20,403 bases of DNA from Patescibacteria group bacterium UBA6489 (GCA_002435385.1 DJMN01000063.1:1-20403); one strand, 5' to 3'; counted from the stretch's first letter, positions 7,952-17,499 are shown. Made by a program: numbers and translations. Notes: generated by a model not told the origin, from the letters alone.

Positions 7952-8875
7952 ATGACCAATTTTACATTTGATATAATAATTAAAGATACTTTATTAAACT
8001 TTAATTCTTGAATTACAAATTATAAAGGGAATGAAAATTTATTGAGTTTAATAAACGATTTTGAAGATGGGGGATGGAGAATTAATAAATTTAATGAATA
8101 TATCTGGAATAATATTTCAGAAACAGCATTATCCTCAAAGGAAAGAGAGTCACTATTATGAAAAGATTATAGTAGATTAACAAATTCTGCAAAAAACTTA
8201 AGATTAATTGATAAAAATGATGTTTGAGAATGAAGTGAAATAGCTGAAATATTATTATATTGAATTATGAAAGAATATTATAATTGATTACCTGTTGTTC
8301 CTAAAATATTTTATAAGCAAAATGTAAATGATAATGCTAAATGAGCAGATAGTGTTCATATTGTTGTTAATGAAAACTTGGATGATTTCTCACTTTGGTT
8401 AGGAGAGGCAAAATTCTTTAATTCTATTGATGATGATAGGTTTTATAATATCATAAACTCTATTTGTAGTTGATTACAAACAGAAAAATTTAAAAAAGAA
8501 AATAGTATTATTACGAGTTCATCAGATTTAAAAGGATTAATTAAAAATAGTGATTTATACGAAAAAATAAAGTCTACTTTAGACTGAAAAACTTCAATAG
8601 ATATAGTAAAACCTAAACTCAATGTTCCGATACTATTATTACATGAATGTGATATAACAAATTCAGAATCTTTTTTAACAGATGAATATAAATCTAAAAT
8701 TGAAGAATATCATAAGGAAAGAGCAATTTCTTATTTTAAAAAATTAAATAAAAAATTAGAAACTGAAATTATCCTATTTGAAAAAATAACTTTTCATTTA
8801 ATATTATTTCCAGTTCCATCAAAGGAAGATATAGTTAATAAGTTTGTTTCATTTGGTAGTACATTTAGAAATTAA
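7952..8875 (+). CDS. hamA: Hachiman defence nuclease HamA (DUF1837)
   Basis: A 307-residue protein with the DUF1837 signature. GADSVHIVVNE begins at residue 131, and LWLGEAKFF supplies the PD-(D/E)xK-like acidic and lysine residues, E152 and K154, with D133 as the likely upstream acid. A second conserved helix, INSICSGLQTEKFKKE, follows. In known Hachiman systems HamA forms a complex with the HamB helicase and acts as the nuclease effector that destroys DNA when phage infection disturbs the genome. The gene begins 30 bp after hsdS and ends 12 bp before hamB, so all are probably on one transcript. Glycines are mostly TGA, so the gene is adapted to code 25. The family call rests on motifs and the hamB partner. 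Confidence 0.87.
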
Positions 8876-8887
8876 GAAAATAAAGTC

Positions 8888-11011
8888 ATGTTTAATGAAC
8901 TATCTTTAATAAATAATTTGATAGATGAAAATGAGGATGAGTGAAGAAATAAACTCATAAAATTCTTATGAGAAAATTTTTCATGTGAAAATCAAGATAC
9001 AAATTATAATTATGGAATATATTCTAAATTAATTAATCATCTAATTAGAAAAGTATGATTATATCCATATATGGATTTTTCATCATCTCATTGGACTGAT
9101 AAAATGGCTTATTCTAGTTTTTCATTAGATATAAAATTACCATCAATGAAAAACTCTAATTTAATATTACATAGAGAACAGTCAGATGTATTGAAAATGT
9201 TACTAGAATGAGAAAATATATTATTGATGGCTCCAACCAGTTTTTGAAAAACATTTATTATTAATTCATTTATAAAAATAAAGAAACCAAATAATATTGT
9301 AATTATAGTACCAACAATCTCTTTAATGGATGAAGTTAGAAGGAATATTTATTTAAATTTTAGTGATGATTATAATGTAATAACTGCTCCAAATGAGAAA
9401 TTATGAGATAAGAATATTTTAGTATTTCCTCAAGAAAGATCTTTTTCATATATTGAAAAGTTTAATGAAAAAAGTATAAAAATTGACTTTTTAGTTATTG
9501 ATGAATTTTATAAAGTGAGTCCTGATAGTGATAAAAATAGATCATCAAGCTTACAAAAAGCAATTATATCTTTTACAAAAATAAGTAATCAACGATATTA
9601 TTTAACTCCTAGTATAACAAAAGTAAAATGAAATGCTCTTATAAAATGAATGAAACAGGTTGATAAAATCGGCTTTAATACAGTTTTTCTTAATGTACAT
9701 GATAAATACAAAAATACTAAAGATAAAAAATGAGATTTTTTAAAAATTATGAATAAATTATGAAAATCAAAAACTTTAATATACGCTTGAACCTTTAAAG
9801 CTATAAATGAGTTATCAAAAATAATACCAGAAAATATTAAAGAAATAAATAACAGGCTATGTCTAGATTTTCAGGAGTGGCTAAAAAATAACTATACAAG
9901 AGAATGGGATTTAATTTCACTATTAAGTAAATGATTTGGGATTCATAACTGAAAAATTCATAGGTCTTTATGACAAATTCAAATAAAGCTATTTGAAGAA
10001 GCTGATTGACTGAATGGTATAATATCAACATCATCAATTATTGAATGAGTTAATACATCGGCAAAGAACATTATTATTTGGAGAGCAAAAAATTGAAATT
10101 ACAATTTAAATCAATTTACTTATAAGAATATTATTTGAAGAGCATGAAGAATGTTTAAGTATTTTATATGAGACATCTATGTTTTAGATGATAGTAACAA
10201 ACTAAAAGATAACTCAATTCAATTGGATTTAAAGATAAATGATGATGTTTTAGCTTCAATAGATACAGAAGAAGATGAAGAAAATGATATTAGCAAAGAG
10301 AGAAGACAAAAGATTATTAAACAAATATATGATATTGATGATATTCTATGAGAATGAATCTATAAAAAGTTAGTAAAAGATAATAAATTACAATTGAGTA
10401 ATTATTCTGATATATTAAAGATTTTGAAAGACATGAAAGAAAAACAAAAAAGTTGGAATTGATTCTTACACTTAAATTCTGAAAAATATGAAGATTGGGA
10501 ATATTTTTGTAGGAAACTATTCTTTCTTATGCCTTGATATAGAGAATGAATAGATATTAAGGATTTTTTAAATTACATTAAATATTCTAAAGACATTTGG
10601 ATTAAGAAAAATAATGAATATATATGAGAATTAGAAGAAAAATGAATTGATATATTAAATATTTTTGAAATTGAAAAATTTGTTACTTATAATTTCTGAG
10701 CATTCTTATCTGATATAAATATTTTGTATAACATTTTCTTTAATAATAATGATAATATCACTCCATTTATATCAAAGGTAACTTCAAATTTTCTTCCTCC
10801 TTTTGTTTTTATTTTAGAAGAATCTTGATTACCTAGAGTCGTATCAAGAAAAATCCAGGATTCATGATTTATAAATCTTGAAATAACGGAATGATCTATA
10901 AAAAATATAATAAAAGAATTAAAAAGTATTTGAATAAGAAAAATTAAATCTATAAAAAATTTAGATAATTTTGATAGATATATTTTAGATAATTTTTTTG
11001 ATTGAATTTAA
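8888..11011 (+). CDS. hamB: Hachiman defence helicase HamB
   Basis: A 707-residue superfamily 2 helicase. Walker A APTSFGKT is at residues 115-122, motif Ia is IIVPTISLMDE, the DExx box is DEFY at 205-208, motif III is LTPSI, and motif VI is GRAGR at 417-421 followed by YFIGDIYVLDD. The first 90 residues and last 250 have no motif I recognise beyond the HamB family pattern. HamB is thought to survey DNA and hold HamA inactive until it meets abnormal DNA. The DEFYK form of motif II and the adjacent DUF1837 gene favour HamB over other helicases. The gene is very AT-rich, with glycine nearly always TGA, and has no internal stop. It lies 12 bp after hamA and 60 bp before hsdR. Confidence 0.88.
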
Positions 11012-11028
11012 TCTTTTTTAATATATTT

Positions 11029-11058
11029 AAAATATTAAGTATTAATAAATAATATTTT
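11029..11058. repeat. Inverted repeat between hamB and hsdR
   Basis: AAAATATTA (11029-11037) and TAATATTTT (11050-11058) are exact inverted arms around a 12-nt spacer, in the 60-bp gap before hsdR. It could be a weak attenuator or a protein site. Base composition makes chance possible. Confidence 0.3.
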
Positions 11059-11071
11059 CTAAAAAAACACC

Positions 11072-14000
11072 ATGCCAAAAATAACAGAAGAACAAATAGA
11101 ACAAAACCTAATAACCCTCCTACAAAAACAAGGCTACACCTACCACTACTGACCAGAAATAGCCCCATACTCAAACAACCCACAAAGAGAAAACTTCAGC
11201 TCAGTAATCCTAGAAAACACCCTAAAAAACTCTCTAGAAAAACTAAACCCAGAAGCCCCATGATACGCAAAAAAAGAAGCCTTTGAAAAAATCATAAACC
11301 TAGGAACAAACAACCTAATGACAAACAACGAAAAATTCCACACCTACCTAACTCAGTGAATAACCGTTGAATTCTTTAAAAACTGAGAAAACAAAAACGA
11401 AATAATAAAACTCCTAGATACAAAAAATCCCCAAAACAACAACTTCACAGCAGTGAACCAATTTATCATAAAAGAAAACAACACAGAAAAAAGACTAGAC
11501 CTAGTAGTATTTATAAACGGACTACCACTAGTTATAGTAGAACTAAAAAACCCAACAGACGAAAAAGCAACCCTAGACAGAGCCTACACCCAAATACAAA
11601 ACTACAAAAAAGCCATCCCCACCATCTTCTACTACAACTCACTATGCATACTATCAGACTGAATCGATGCCAAAGTATCTTCTCTATCAGCACCATTCTC
11701 TAGATACCTAACCTGGAAATCACCAGAAAAAGAAGAAAACTGAAAACTACCAGAACTCCAAATCATGACAGAAAAAATGATGAAAAAAGAAGTCCTAATA
11801 AACCTAATAAGACACAACACAGTATTTGAAAACGAAGAAATAAAAGACGAAAAAACAGGACTAATAAAACAAATAAAAATAAAAAAAGTAGCCGCATACC
11901 ACCAATACTACGCAGTAGAAAAAGCAGTAAACCAAACCCTAAGAGCAACACACGAAGAAAAATGAAACAGAAAAGTCTGAGTAGTATGGCACACACAAGG
12001 CTCTTGAAAATCACTATCTATGGTTTTCTACACATGAAAAATAGTCATAGAACCACAAATGAAAAACCCAACAATAGTCGTACTAACAGACAGAAATGAC
12101 CTAGACGACCAACTATTTGCAACCTTCTGAAACTGCCAATCACTCCTAAGACAAAAACCAGTACAAGCAGAAAACAGAGAAAACCTAAAAGAACTCCTAA
12201 AAGTAACAGGATGAGGAATAGTATTTACAACCATTCAAAAATTCTCACCCAAACAGTGATGAACCTATGAAACACTATCAGAAAGAAAAAACATAGTAGT
12301 AATAGCAGACGAAGCACACAGAAGCCAATACTGATTCACATGAAAAGTAGATAAAAACTGAGAACTAAAATACTGAAATGCAAAATACATAAGAGACGCC
12401 TTACCAAACGCATCATTTATCTGATTCACAGGAACACCAATTGAAAAAGAAGACAGAGATACCAAAAAAGTCTTTTGAGAATACATAGATGTATACGACA
12501 TAAAACAAGCCGTAGATGATGGAGCAACAGTACCACTATCCTATGAATCAAGACTAGTAAAAATAAAATTCAACCAAGAAAATCTATCAAAAATAGACTC
12601 CCAAATAGAAAACATAAAAGGAGCAACAGACGAACAACTAGAAAAATCAAAGAAAAAACTATCTCAAATAAACTCAGTAGTAGGACATCCAGACAGACTA
12701 AAAGATATAGCAAACGACATAGTAAACCACTTTGAAAAAAGACAAGAAACATTTGAATGAAAAGCTATGATAGTAGCTATGACAAGACAAATAGCAGTTA
12801 ATCTATACAACCAAATCATAGAAATCCGCCCATCTTGGCACAACAAAAATATTACAAAATGAAAAATAAAAGTAGTAATGACCAGCTCAACAGACGACCC
12901 AGAATCTTTTCAAGCACACAACACAACAAAAAAACAAAGAAAAGACCTAGCAATAAGACTAAAAGACATAAACGACGAACTACAAATAGTTATAGTCCGT
13001 GATATGTGGCTTACAGGATTCGATGTACCAGCATTACACACAATGTACATAGATAAAAAAATGCAATGAGCCAACCTAATGCAAGCCATCGCCAGAGTAA
13101 ACAGAGTTTACAAAGATAAACCAGGAGGACTAATCGTAGATTATATATGAATAGGACAAGACCTAAGAAACGCCATGGCAGTATATATTGAAAGCTGATG
13201 AAAATGAGAAGCCATATCAGACATAAAAGAAATCATCGCAGCAATGAAAGAAAAATTTGAAATCATAGAACAAATGTTCAATTGATTTGATTATAAAGAA
13301 TATTTTATAAAAGACATTGATTCCCAAAATTACAACAATGTAGGGACAGATTTAAAACCTGTCCCTACAAAACCTGTCCCTACAAATGATGATAAATTAA
13401 AAGAAAGAAACATAAAAAATAAATTACAAATCCTATTAAATGCACAAAATTTTATCTTACAAAACGAAGAACTAAAAAACAGATTCATCTCAGAAGTATC
13501 AAAACTATCAAAACTATTCGCTATGGCAATACCATCACCAGAAGCAGAAGAAATAAAAGACCAAATAGCATTTTTCCAAGCAGTAAAATCAAGAATCTCT
13601 AAATTTTCCATCTCATGATGAAAAACAGACACTCAAGTTGATACAGCCATAAAACAAATAGTAGATAAAACACTAGCAAGTGATGGAGTAATAGATCTAT
13701 TTGAAGCAGCGTGAATAAAAACCCCAAGCCTAGAGATACTATCAGACGAATTCCTACTTGAAGTAAAAAACATGCAACAAAAAAACATAGCCTTTGAACT
13801 ACTAAAAAAACTACTAAACGACGATATAAAAATCAGACAAAAAAGAAACATAGCCCAATGAAAAAAATTCTCCGAAATGCTTTCAAGCGTAATAAAAAAA
13901 TACCACAACAACCAAATAGATACAGCACAAGTCATAGAAGAACTATCAAGCCTTGCAAAAGAAATGAAACTAGAAGATCAAAAAGCACAAGAAATATGAT

Positions 14001-14284
14001 TAACACCAGAAGAATTTGCATTTTACTCAGTACTAAAAGAAAACGACTCTACAAGCTTTCTAGAAGATAACAAAATGAAAGAACTAATACATGTAATAGT
14101 TGATACAGTAAGAAAAAATGCGACCATAGACTGGGAAAAAAGAGACGATGCCAGAGCCAAACTAAGACTCACAGTCAAAAAAATACTAATGAGATACGGA
14201 TACCCACCAGACCTAGCAAAAATGGAAGCAGACAAAGTACTCAAACAAAGCGAATCACTAGCAAGAGAACTAGTAAAAAATTAA
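11072..14284 (+). CDS. hsdR: Type I restriction subunit HsdR
   Basis: A 1070-residue restriction and DNA-translocation subunit of usual length. The nuclease core is RLDLVVF (D143) followed by ELKNP (E157, K159). The helicase has Walker A HTQGSGKS (G310 to S314), DEAH from residue 413, then GFTGTP, and later RDMWLTGFDVP and QAIARVNRVY. A helical C-terminal domain binds the methylase core. Residues 756-771 come from an in-frame palindromic element (13340-13383) at the join between the helicase and the C-terminal helical region. Codon use is strongly CTA, ACA, AAC and GAC, unlike the preceding hamAB and hsdS genes but like the first part of hsdM. Although hamAB separates it from hsdS, the subunit set is complete and the frame intact. 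Confidence 0.96.
13340..13383 (+). repeat. In-frame palindromic element inside hsdR
   Basis: The palindrome 13340-13368 has left arm GTAGGGACAGATTT and right arm AAACCTGTCCCTAC, with one mismatch against the hsdM copy. The 15-bp unit AAAACCTGTCCCTAC is then repeated directly at 13369-13383. It is read as NVGTDLKPVPT plus KPVPT, in the same frame as the hsdM copy at 5385-5413. Confidence 0.9.
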
Positions 14285-14287
14285 ACA

Positions 14288-14304
14288 TGTGCATTTTTTG
14301 CACA
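14288..14304. promoter_or_regulatory. Operator-like palindrome 1
   Basis: TGTGCA, five T, TGCACA: arms of 6 bp. It begins 3 bp after the hsdR stop codon. First of five sites built as TGCA-(5 nt)-TGCA around the rhuM-fic gene. Confidence 0.6.
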
Positions 14305-14373
14305 AGTTCATTATTTACCAGAAAATAATAAAATCACCTGTTATATTTTATACAACAACTCAACAAAATACCA

Positions 14374-14392
14374 ATATGCATTTTTTGCATAT
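14374..14392. promoter_or_regulatory. Operator-like palindrome 2
   Basis: ATATGCA, five T, TGCATAT: arms of 7 bp with the same core and spacer length as site 1. Its centre is 87 bp after the centre of site 1. Confidence 0.6.
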
Positions 14393-14403
14393 TCCTAAAA
14401 AAC

Positions 14404-14430
14404 AAACTGTTACAAAAAATACAACAGTTT
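14404..14430. repeat. Extra inverted repeat in the rhuM-fic upstream region
   Basis: AAACTGTT (14404-14411) and AACAGTTT (14423-14430) are exact arms around an 11-nt AT-rich spacer. It differs in sequence from the TGCA sites and lies between sites 2 and 3, so it may bind another factor or form a hairpin. Confidence 0.4.
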
Positions 14431-14441
14431 ACCAAAACACA

Positions 14442-14466
14442 GGTATGTGCAAAAATTGCACATACC
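14442..14466. promoter_or_regulatory. Operator-like palindrome 3
   Basis: GGTATGTGCA, AAAAT, TGCACATACC: perfect 10-bp arms, with site 5 the most symmetric of the set. It lies just upstream of the likely rhuM-fic promoter, where a bound protein could block or aid RNA polymerase. Confidence 0.7.
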
Positions 14467-14480
14467 ACTAAAACTTTAAC

Positions 14481-14511
14481 TTGCAAACAATCAAAAAATA
14501 AATACTATAAC
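14481..14511 (+). promoter_or_regulatory. Candidate promoter of rhuM-fic
   Basis: TTGCAA (14481-14486) and TATAAC (14506-14511) with a long 19-bp spacer; TACTAT (14503-14508) gives a 16-bp spacer instead. It lies between palindromes 3 and 4, which suits control by a protein binding both. Confidence 0.35.
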
Positions 14512-14543
14512 TATATATTAAGTGTATAAAAAATCTTTAAAAA

Positions 14544-14570
14544 CAGTATGTGATAAAATTGCACATACTG
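14544..14570. promoter_or_regulatory. Operator-like palindrome 4
   Basis: CAGTATGTG and CACATACTG are exact 9-bp arms. The inner TGCA of the left half is degenerate (TGTGAT in place of TGTGCA). It lies 27 bp before the ATG of rhuM-fic, so a bound protein would block elongation or lie in the leader. Confidence 0.6.
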
Positions 14571-14597
14571 AAAACAATATAATTTTAGTATCAAAAA

Positions 14598-15590
14598 ATG
14601 AAAGAAATATTAGAAAATGAAATACAAATATTCCAGGGGAAAAACTGAGAAATAGAGTTTAAATGAGACTCGAAAGAACAAACAATTTGGTGAAGCTTGA
14701 ATCAAATAGCAGAATTATTTTGAAAAAATAAATCTACTATCTCAAGGCATATAAAAAATATCTTTAAAACCTGAGAACTAAGCGAGAAACAAGTTGTTGC
14801 ATTTTTTGCAACAACTGCCTCAGATTGAAAAGTTTATAATGTGGAATATTACAACCTAGACATGATAATCTCAGTCTGATACAGAGTAAACTCAAAACAA
14901 GCAACAAGCTTTAGAAAATGGGCAACAACCATACTAAAAGACTACCTGATCAAAGGCTACTCAATAAACCAAAAAAGACTACAAGAAAAATGATACCAAG
15001 AACTAGAACAAACCCTAACACTATTTAGAAAAACACTAAAAACATGAAACCTCACACAAGACGAAGCAATCTGATTATTAGACATAATAACAAACTACAC
15101 AAACACCTGGCTCCTACTCCAAAACTATGACGAAGATAAACTAAAACAAGACTGAAAAACAAAAAAACTAAACTACAAATTAGAAGCACAAGAAGCCTTT
15201 CAAAGCCTAATGGAACTAAAACAAAACCTAAAAACAAAAAAAGAAGCAACAAACCTATTTGCAAACCCAATGCACTCAGAACCCCTTCAAGGAATCTTTT
15301 GAAACATATACCAAACATTCGCCTGAAAAGACCTATATCCAACAGTAGAAGAAAAAGCATCAAACCTACTATATTTCCTAATAAAAGACCATCCATTCTC
15401 AGACGGAAACAAAAGAAGCTGAGCATTTTTATTTATTTTATTTTTAGCAAAAAACCATATACTACTTGATGAACACTGAAATAAAAAGATAAACGACAGA
15501 GCCTTAGTCGCTATCACACTCCTGATAGCAGAATCAAACCCCAAAGACAAAGACATAATGGTAAAATTATTAATTAACCTAATAAACTAA
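14598..15590 (+). CDS. RhuM-Fic protein (DNA-binding plus Fic AMP-transferase domain)
   Basis: A 330-residue protein of the RhuM type joined to a Fic domain. Residues 34-55 (SLNQIAELFGKNKSTISRHI) form a helix-turn-helix and are followed by the RhuM core YYNLDMIISVGYRVNS (84-99). The C-terminal Fic motif HPFSDGNKR (265-273) is intact, preceded by the family segment EPLQGIFGNIYQTF. Fic domains usually transfer AMP from ATP to Ser, Thr or Tyr of a target protein; the target here is unknown. The protein could be a self-regulated toxin or effector. Five similar palindromes lie around and inside the gene and fit autoregulation by its DNA-binding domain (inference). The neighbour downstream starts 3 bp after the stop. 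An antitoxin partner is not evident. Confidence 0.9.
14792..14816. promoter_or_regulatory. Operator-like palindrome 5, inside rhuM-fic
   Basis: AGTTGTTGCA, five T, TGCAACAACT: perfect 10-bp arms within the coding sequence, spanning residues 65-73 (QVVAFFATT). The core and spacer equal those of sites 1 and 2. It could allow DNA looping or a roadblock, or may partly reflect protein constraint. Confidence 0.55.
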
Positions 15591-15593
15591 ACT

Positions 15594-16163
15594 ATGAAAA
15601 AAGCATTATTACTCCACTGACGGTGATGAGACTCAAATGAAAACTGGTTACCATGGTTAAATAGGGAACTAACACAAAAATCATTTAAGGTACATATCCC
15701 AAACCTACCAAACACAAACACTCCAGCAATACGAGAACAATTAACTCATTTAGATAACCACAATTCAAATTTAGAAGAATTAAACCTTATCATCTGACAC
15801 TCTCTATGATGCCAATTAGCTATGAAATTCATAGAAGAAAACAAGATAAAAAACTCTAAAATCATCCTAGTAGCTCCAACTTATCCATGATTAGCAGAGG
15901 AACTATGAAAAGAAATTTTATGAGATGTTTATGAAACCATCGAAAAATACTACAATACCCAACTTGATTTTGAAAAAATAAATACACAAAACAACGAAAT
16001 AATCATTTTTCTTTCTGATAATGACCCATATATAAATATGGAAAATGCAAAAAATTATTATAAAAATCTAGATAATACAAAATTTGTAGAATTTAAAAAT
16101 AAATGACACTTCAATAAAGCAGCTTGAATCTCAGAACTTGACGAAATTTTAAAATACATATAA
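15594..16163 (+). CDS. RBBP9/YdeN-like serine hydrolase
   Basis: A 189-residue alpha/beta hydrolase of the RBBP9/YdeN family, of usual length. It opens with LLLHGRGG (oxyanion region, H8-G9) and ENWLPWL, then HIPNLPNT, typical of this family. The nucleophile elbow is GHSLG with Ser70, both flanking Gly being TGA. The acid is Asp142 or Asp144 in LSDNDPY, and the base is His172 in KGHFN. It is probably a cytoplasmic esterase; the substrate is unknown. The start lies 3 bp after the rhuM-fic stop, so the two are probably translated from one mRNA. There is no signal peptide. Confidence 0.88.
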
Positions 16164-16188
16164 TCTCAAAATATATAATTGTAGCACC

Positions 16189-16248
16189 CCCATCTTTTAC
16201 AGAAGAAGGGAATTAGCGAAGTATATCCTTTAGGGTTAGGGAATGAGG
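16189..16248. repeat. Degenerate intergenic palindromic repeat
   Basis: CCCATCTT (16189-16196) pairs with AAGAAGGG (16203-16210), with one mismatch. GGTTAGGGAATGAGG (16234-16248) is an inverted, slightly longer relative of CCTCACCCTAACC at 5845-5857. This occupies most of the 119-bp gap before the membrane protein gene, and no gene is seen in it. Confidence 0.4.
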
Positions 16249-16282
16249 TTAATAAAAATTTTTATTTTTAAATTTCTAACAT

Positions 16283-16726
16283 ATGAACTACAAACATACA
16301 CAAATAGGATATCTTCCTATAGTTCTAATAGCAATCCTCCTTTCTTATTTCTTTTCCATATACATCTCTTCTGGAGATAATATACCCTTATATGTATGAT
16401 TATCAATTTTATTTATTGTATTCTTATTATTTTACAACCTCACAGTAGAAATAGATGATATACATATAGAAATCTCTTACTGAATCTGAATCATCAAAAA
16501 ATCTTTTTTACTTAGTGATATAAAATCCTTCAAAGCAGTCAAAAATAAATGGTACCACGGATGGGGAATCAGAATATGGTTCTGGCCCAAAATGTGGATT
16601 TACAATATCTCATGATTTGATGCCATAGAACTAATTCTAAGTGATAACAAAATAGTGAGAATCTGAACAGATGACATAGAAAATCTCACTGAAGCATTAA
16701 ATGAAATATTAAATTTCAAGAAATAA
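16283..16726 (+). CDS. Small membrane protein, possible PH-like domain
   Basis: A 147-residue protein not assigned to a named family. Two hydrophobic helices are seen at about residues 11-28 and 36-52, separated by a short polar loop (SSGDN). After them comes a beta-rich cytoplasmic part: EIDDIHIEISYGIGIIKKSFLLSDIKSFKAV, then WGIRIWFW, then AIELILSDNKIVRIGTDD and a final helix. This order of two helices followed by short strands and a helix resembles bacterial PH-like membrane proteins, but that is inference. The stop codon lies in the left arm of the downstream terminator. Confidence 0.75.
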
Positions 16727-16753
16727 AAAGCACAGAATGTTTCTGTGCTTTTT
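16725..16753. terminator. Bidirectional terminator
   Basis: AAAAAGCACAGAA (16725-16737) and TTCTGTGCTTTTT (16741-16753) form a perfect 13-bp stem with a TGT loop. It overlaps the stop codon of the membrane protein and lies 4 bp from the stop of the convergent gene, so it should end both transcripts. Confidence 0.9.
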
Positions 16754-16757
16754 ATTT

Positions 16758-17294
16758 CTATTTTTTCTTTAATCACAATTCTTCTATTAATTCTTGAAGA
16801 CTAGGTAAAGGTTCTATTCTAGGATAATCTATATTTCAAAATTCATTTTTGGGCTCTAAGTTATAAATCTTTTCTTCAGGAAATTTCTCATTAAAAAATT
16901 TCTCTTTAGGATTTATTTTTTGAATATCATTTCCATAAGGTTTTAAAGCATTTTTAGATAAAAAATCTTCTCCTAAAAAACTTTTACAAGAATCAAGGAT
17001 TTCCTTAATTTTAAGATTAATCTTTTCTCTATCATACTTAATATTATATGATCAAGCAATTGATCCTAATAATGTATATAACCTAATATCCTCAGGATCT
17101 TCTTTTATTAAAAATGACAATCTCTCAATTAACATAACTTTTTCTTTTTGAGAAAGCATCCCTATTCTAAAAGATGCTGAAAGTTTAGATTCAGAAGTCA
17201 ACAATTTATCTATAACTTCTTGAGGATTAAAATCTATATTAAAATATTTACCAAAGTCTATTCTATTATATTCTTCATATAATGGTTCTCTCAT
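16758..17294 (-). CDS. Hypothetical protein, 178 aa
   Basis: Not recognised. Read with TGA as Gly from ATG 17294 to TAG 16760-16758. It is soluble, charged and mostly helical: MREPLYEEYNRIDFGKYFNID at the start, LSQKEKVMLIERLSFLIKEDPEDIRLYTLLGSI in the middle, then a lysine/glutamate-rich end (KEKFFNEKFPEEK, LQELIEELG). The middle looks like a helical repeat (TPR-like) but this is not certain. No signal peptide or membrane segment is seen. It has its own promoter with a perfect -35 and shares a terminator with the convergent membrane protein gene. Codon use agrees with coding: clean frame over the full length and TGA only at plausible Gly sites. Confidence 0.75.
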
Positions 17295-17329
17295 AACAAA
17301 AAAATTATAATATAAAATCTATATTTATG

Positions 17330-17357
17330 ATATTACAGAAAATATACCTATTGTCAA
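17330..17357 (-). promoter_or_regulatory. Candidate promoter of the 178-aa gene
   Basis: On the minus strand a perfect TTGACA (17357-17352), 16 nt, then TAATAT (17335-17330), 35 nt before the ATG. Confidence 0.5.
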
Positions 17358-17440
17358 ATAAATTTTTTATTTTTTAATTTAAAGTATTTTAAAAATAAGT
17401 AATTATACTATATTTATAAGAAAAATTTTATAAAACCTTT

Positions 17441-17469
17441 TTGCCAAACAAAACAAAAAATGCTATAAT
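17441..17469 (+). promoter_or_regulatory. Promoter of the rifampicin phosphotransferase-like gene
   Basis: TTGCCA (17441-17446), 17 bp, then an extended -10 TGCTATAAT (17461-17469). The ATG follows 30 nt later. It is the best-formed promoter in the window and is divergent from that of the 178-aa gene. Confidence 0.75.
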
Positions 17470-17499
17470 AATCACAACTATAACATTTTTCATACAAAA

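Noticed and set aside
5385..13383. Attachment sites of an integrated element (direct repeats in hsdM and hsdR)
   Set aside because: Both copies lie in frame inside intact genes of one complex, and no integrase or transposase is present between them.
4224..14284. Apparent fragmentation of all genes by TGA stops, as if pseudogenes
   Set aside because: The TGA codons fall at conserved glycines and TAA/TAG never interrupt the frames, so the genes are intact in code 25.
14289..14471. Plus-strand 60-residue frame between hsdR and rhuM-fic
   Set aside because: Its repeated MHFLH comes only from the TGCATTTTTTGCA palindromes; no promoter, domain or coding bias supports a gene.
14288..14570. CRISPR array
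   Set aside because: The repeats are short palindromes with irregular spacing and no cas genes nearby.
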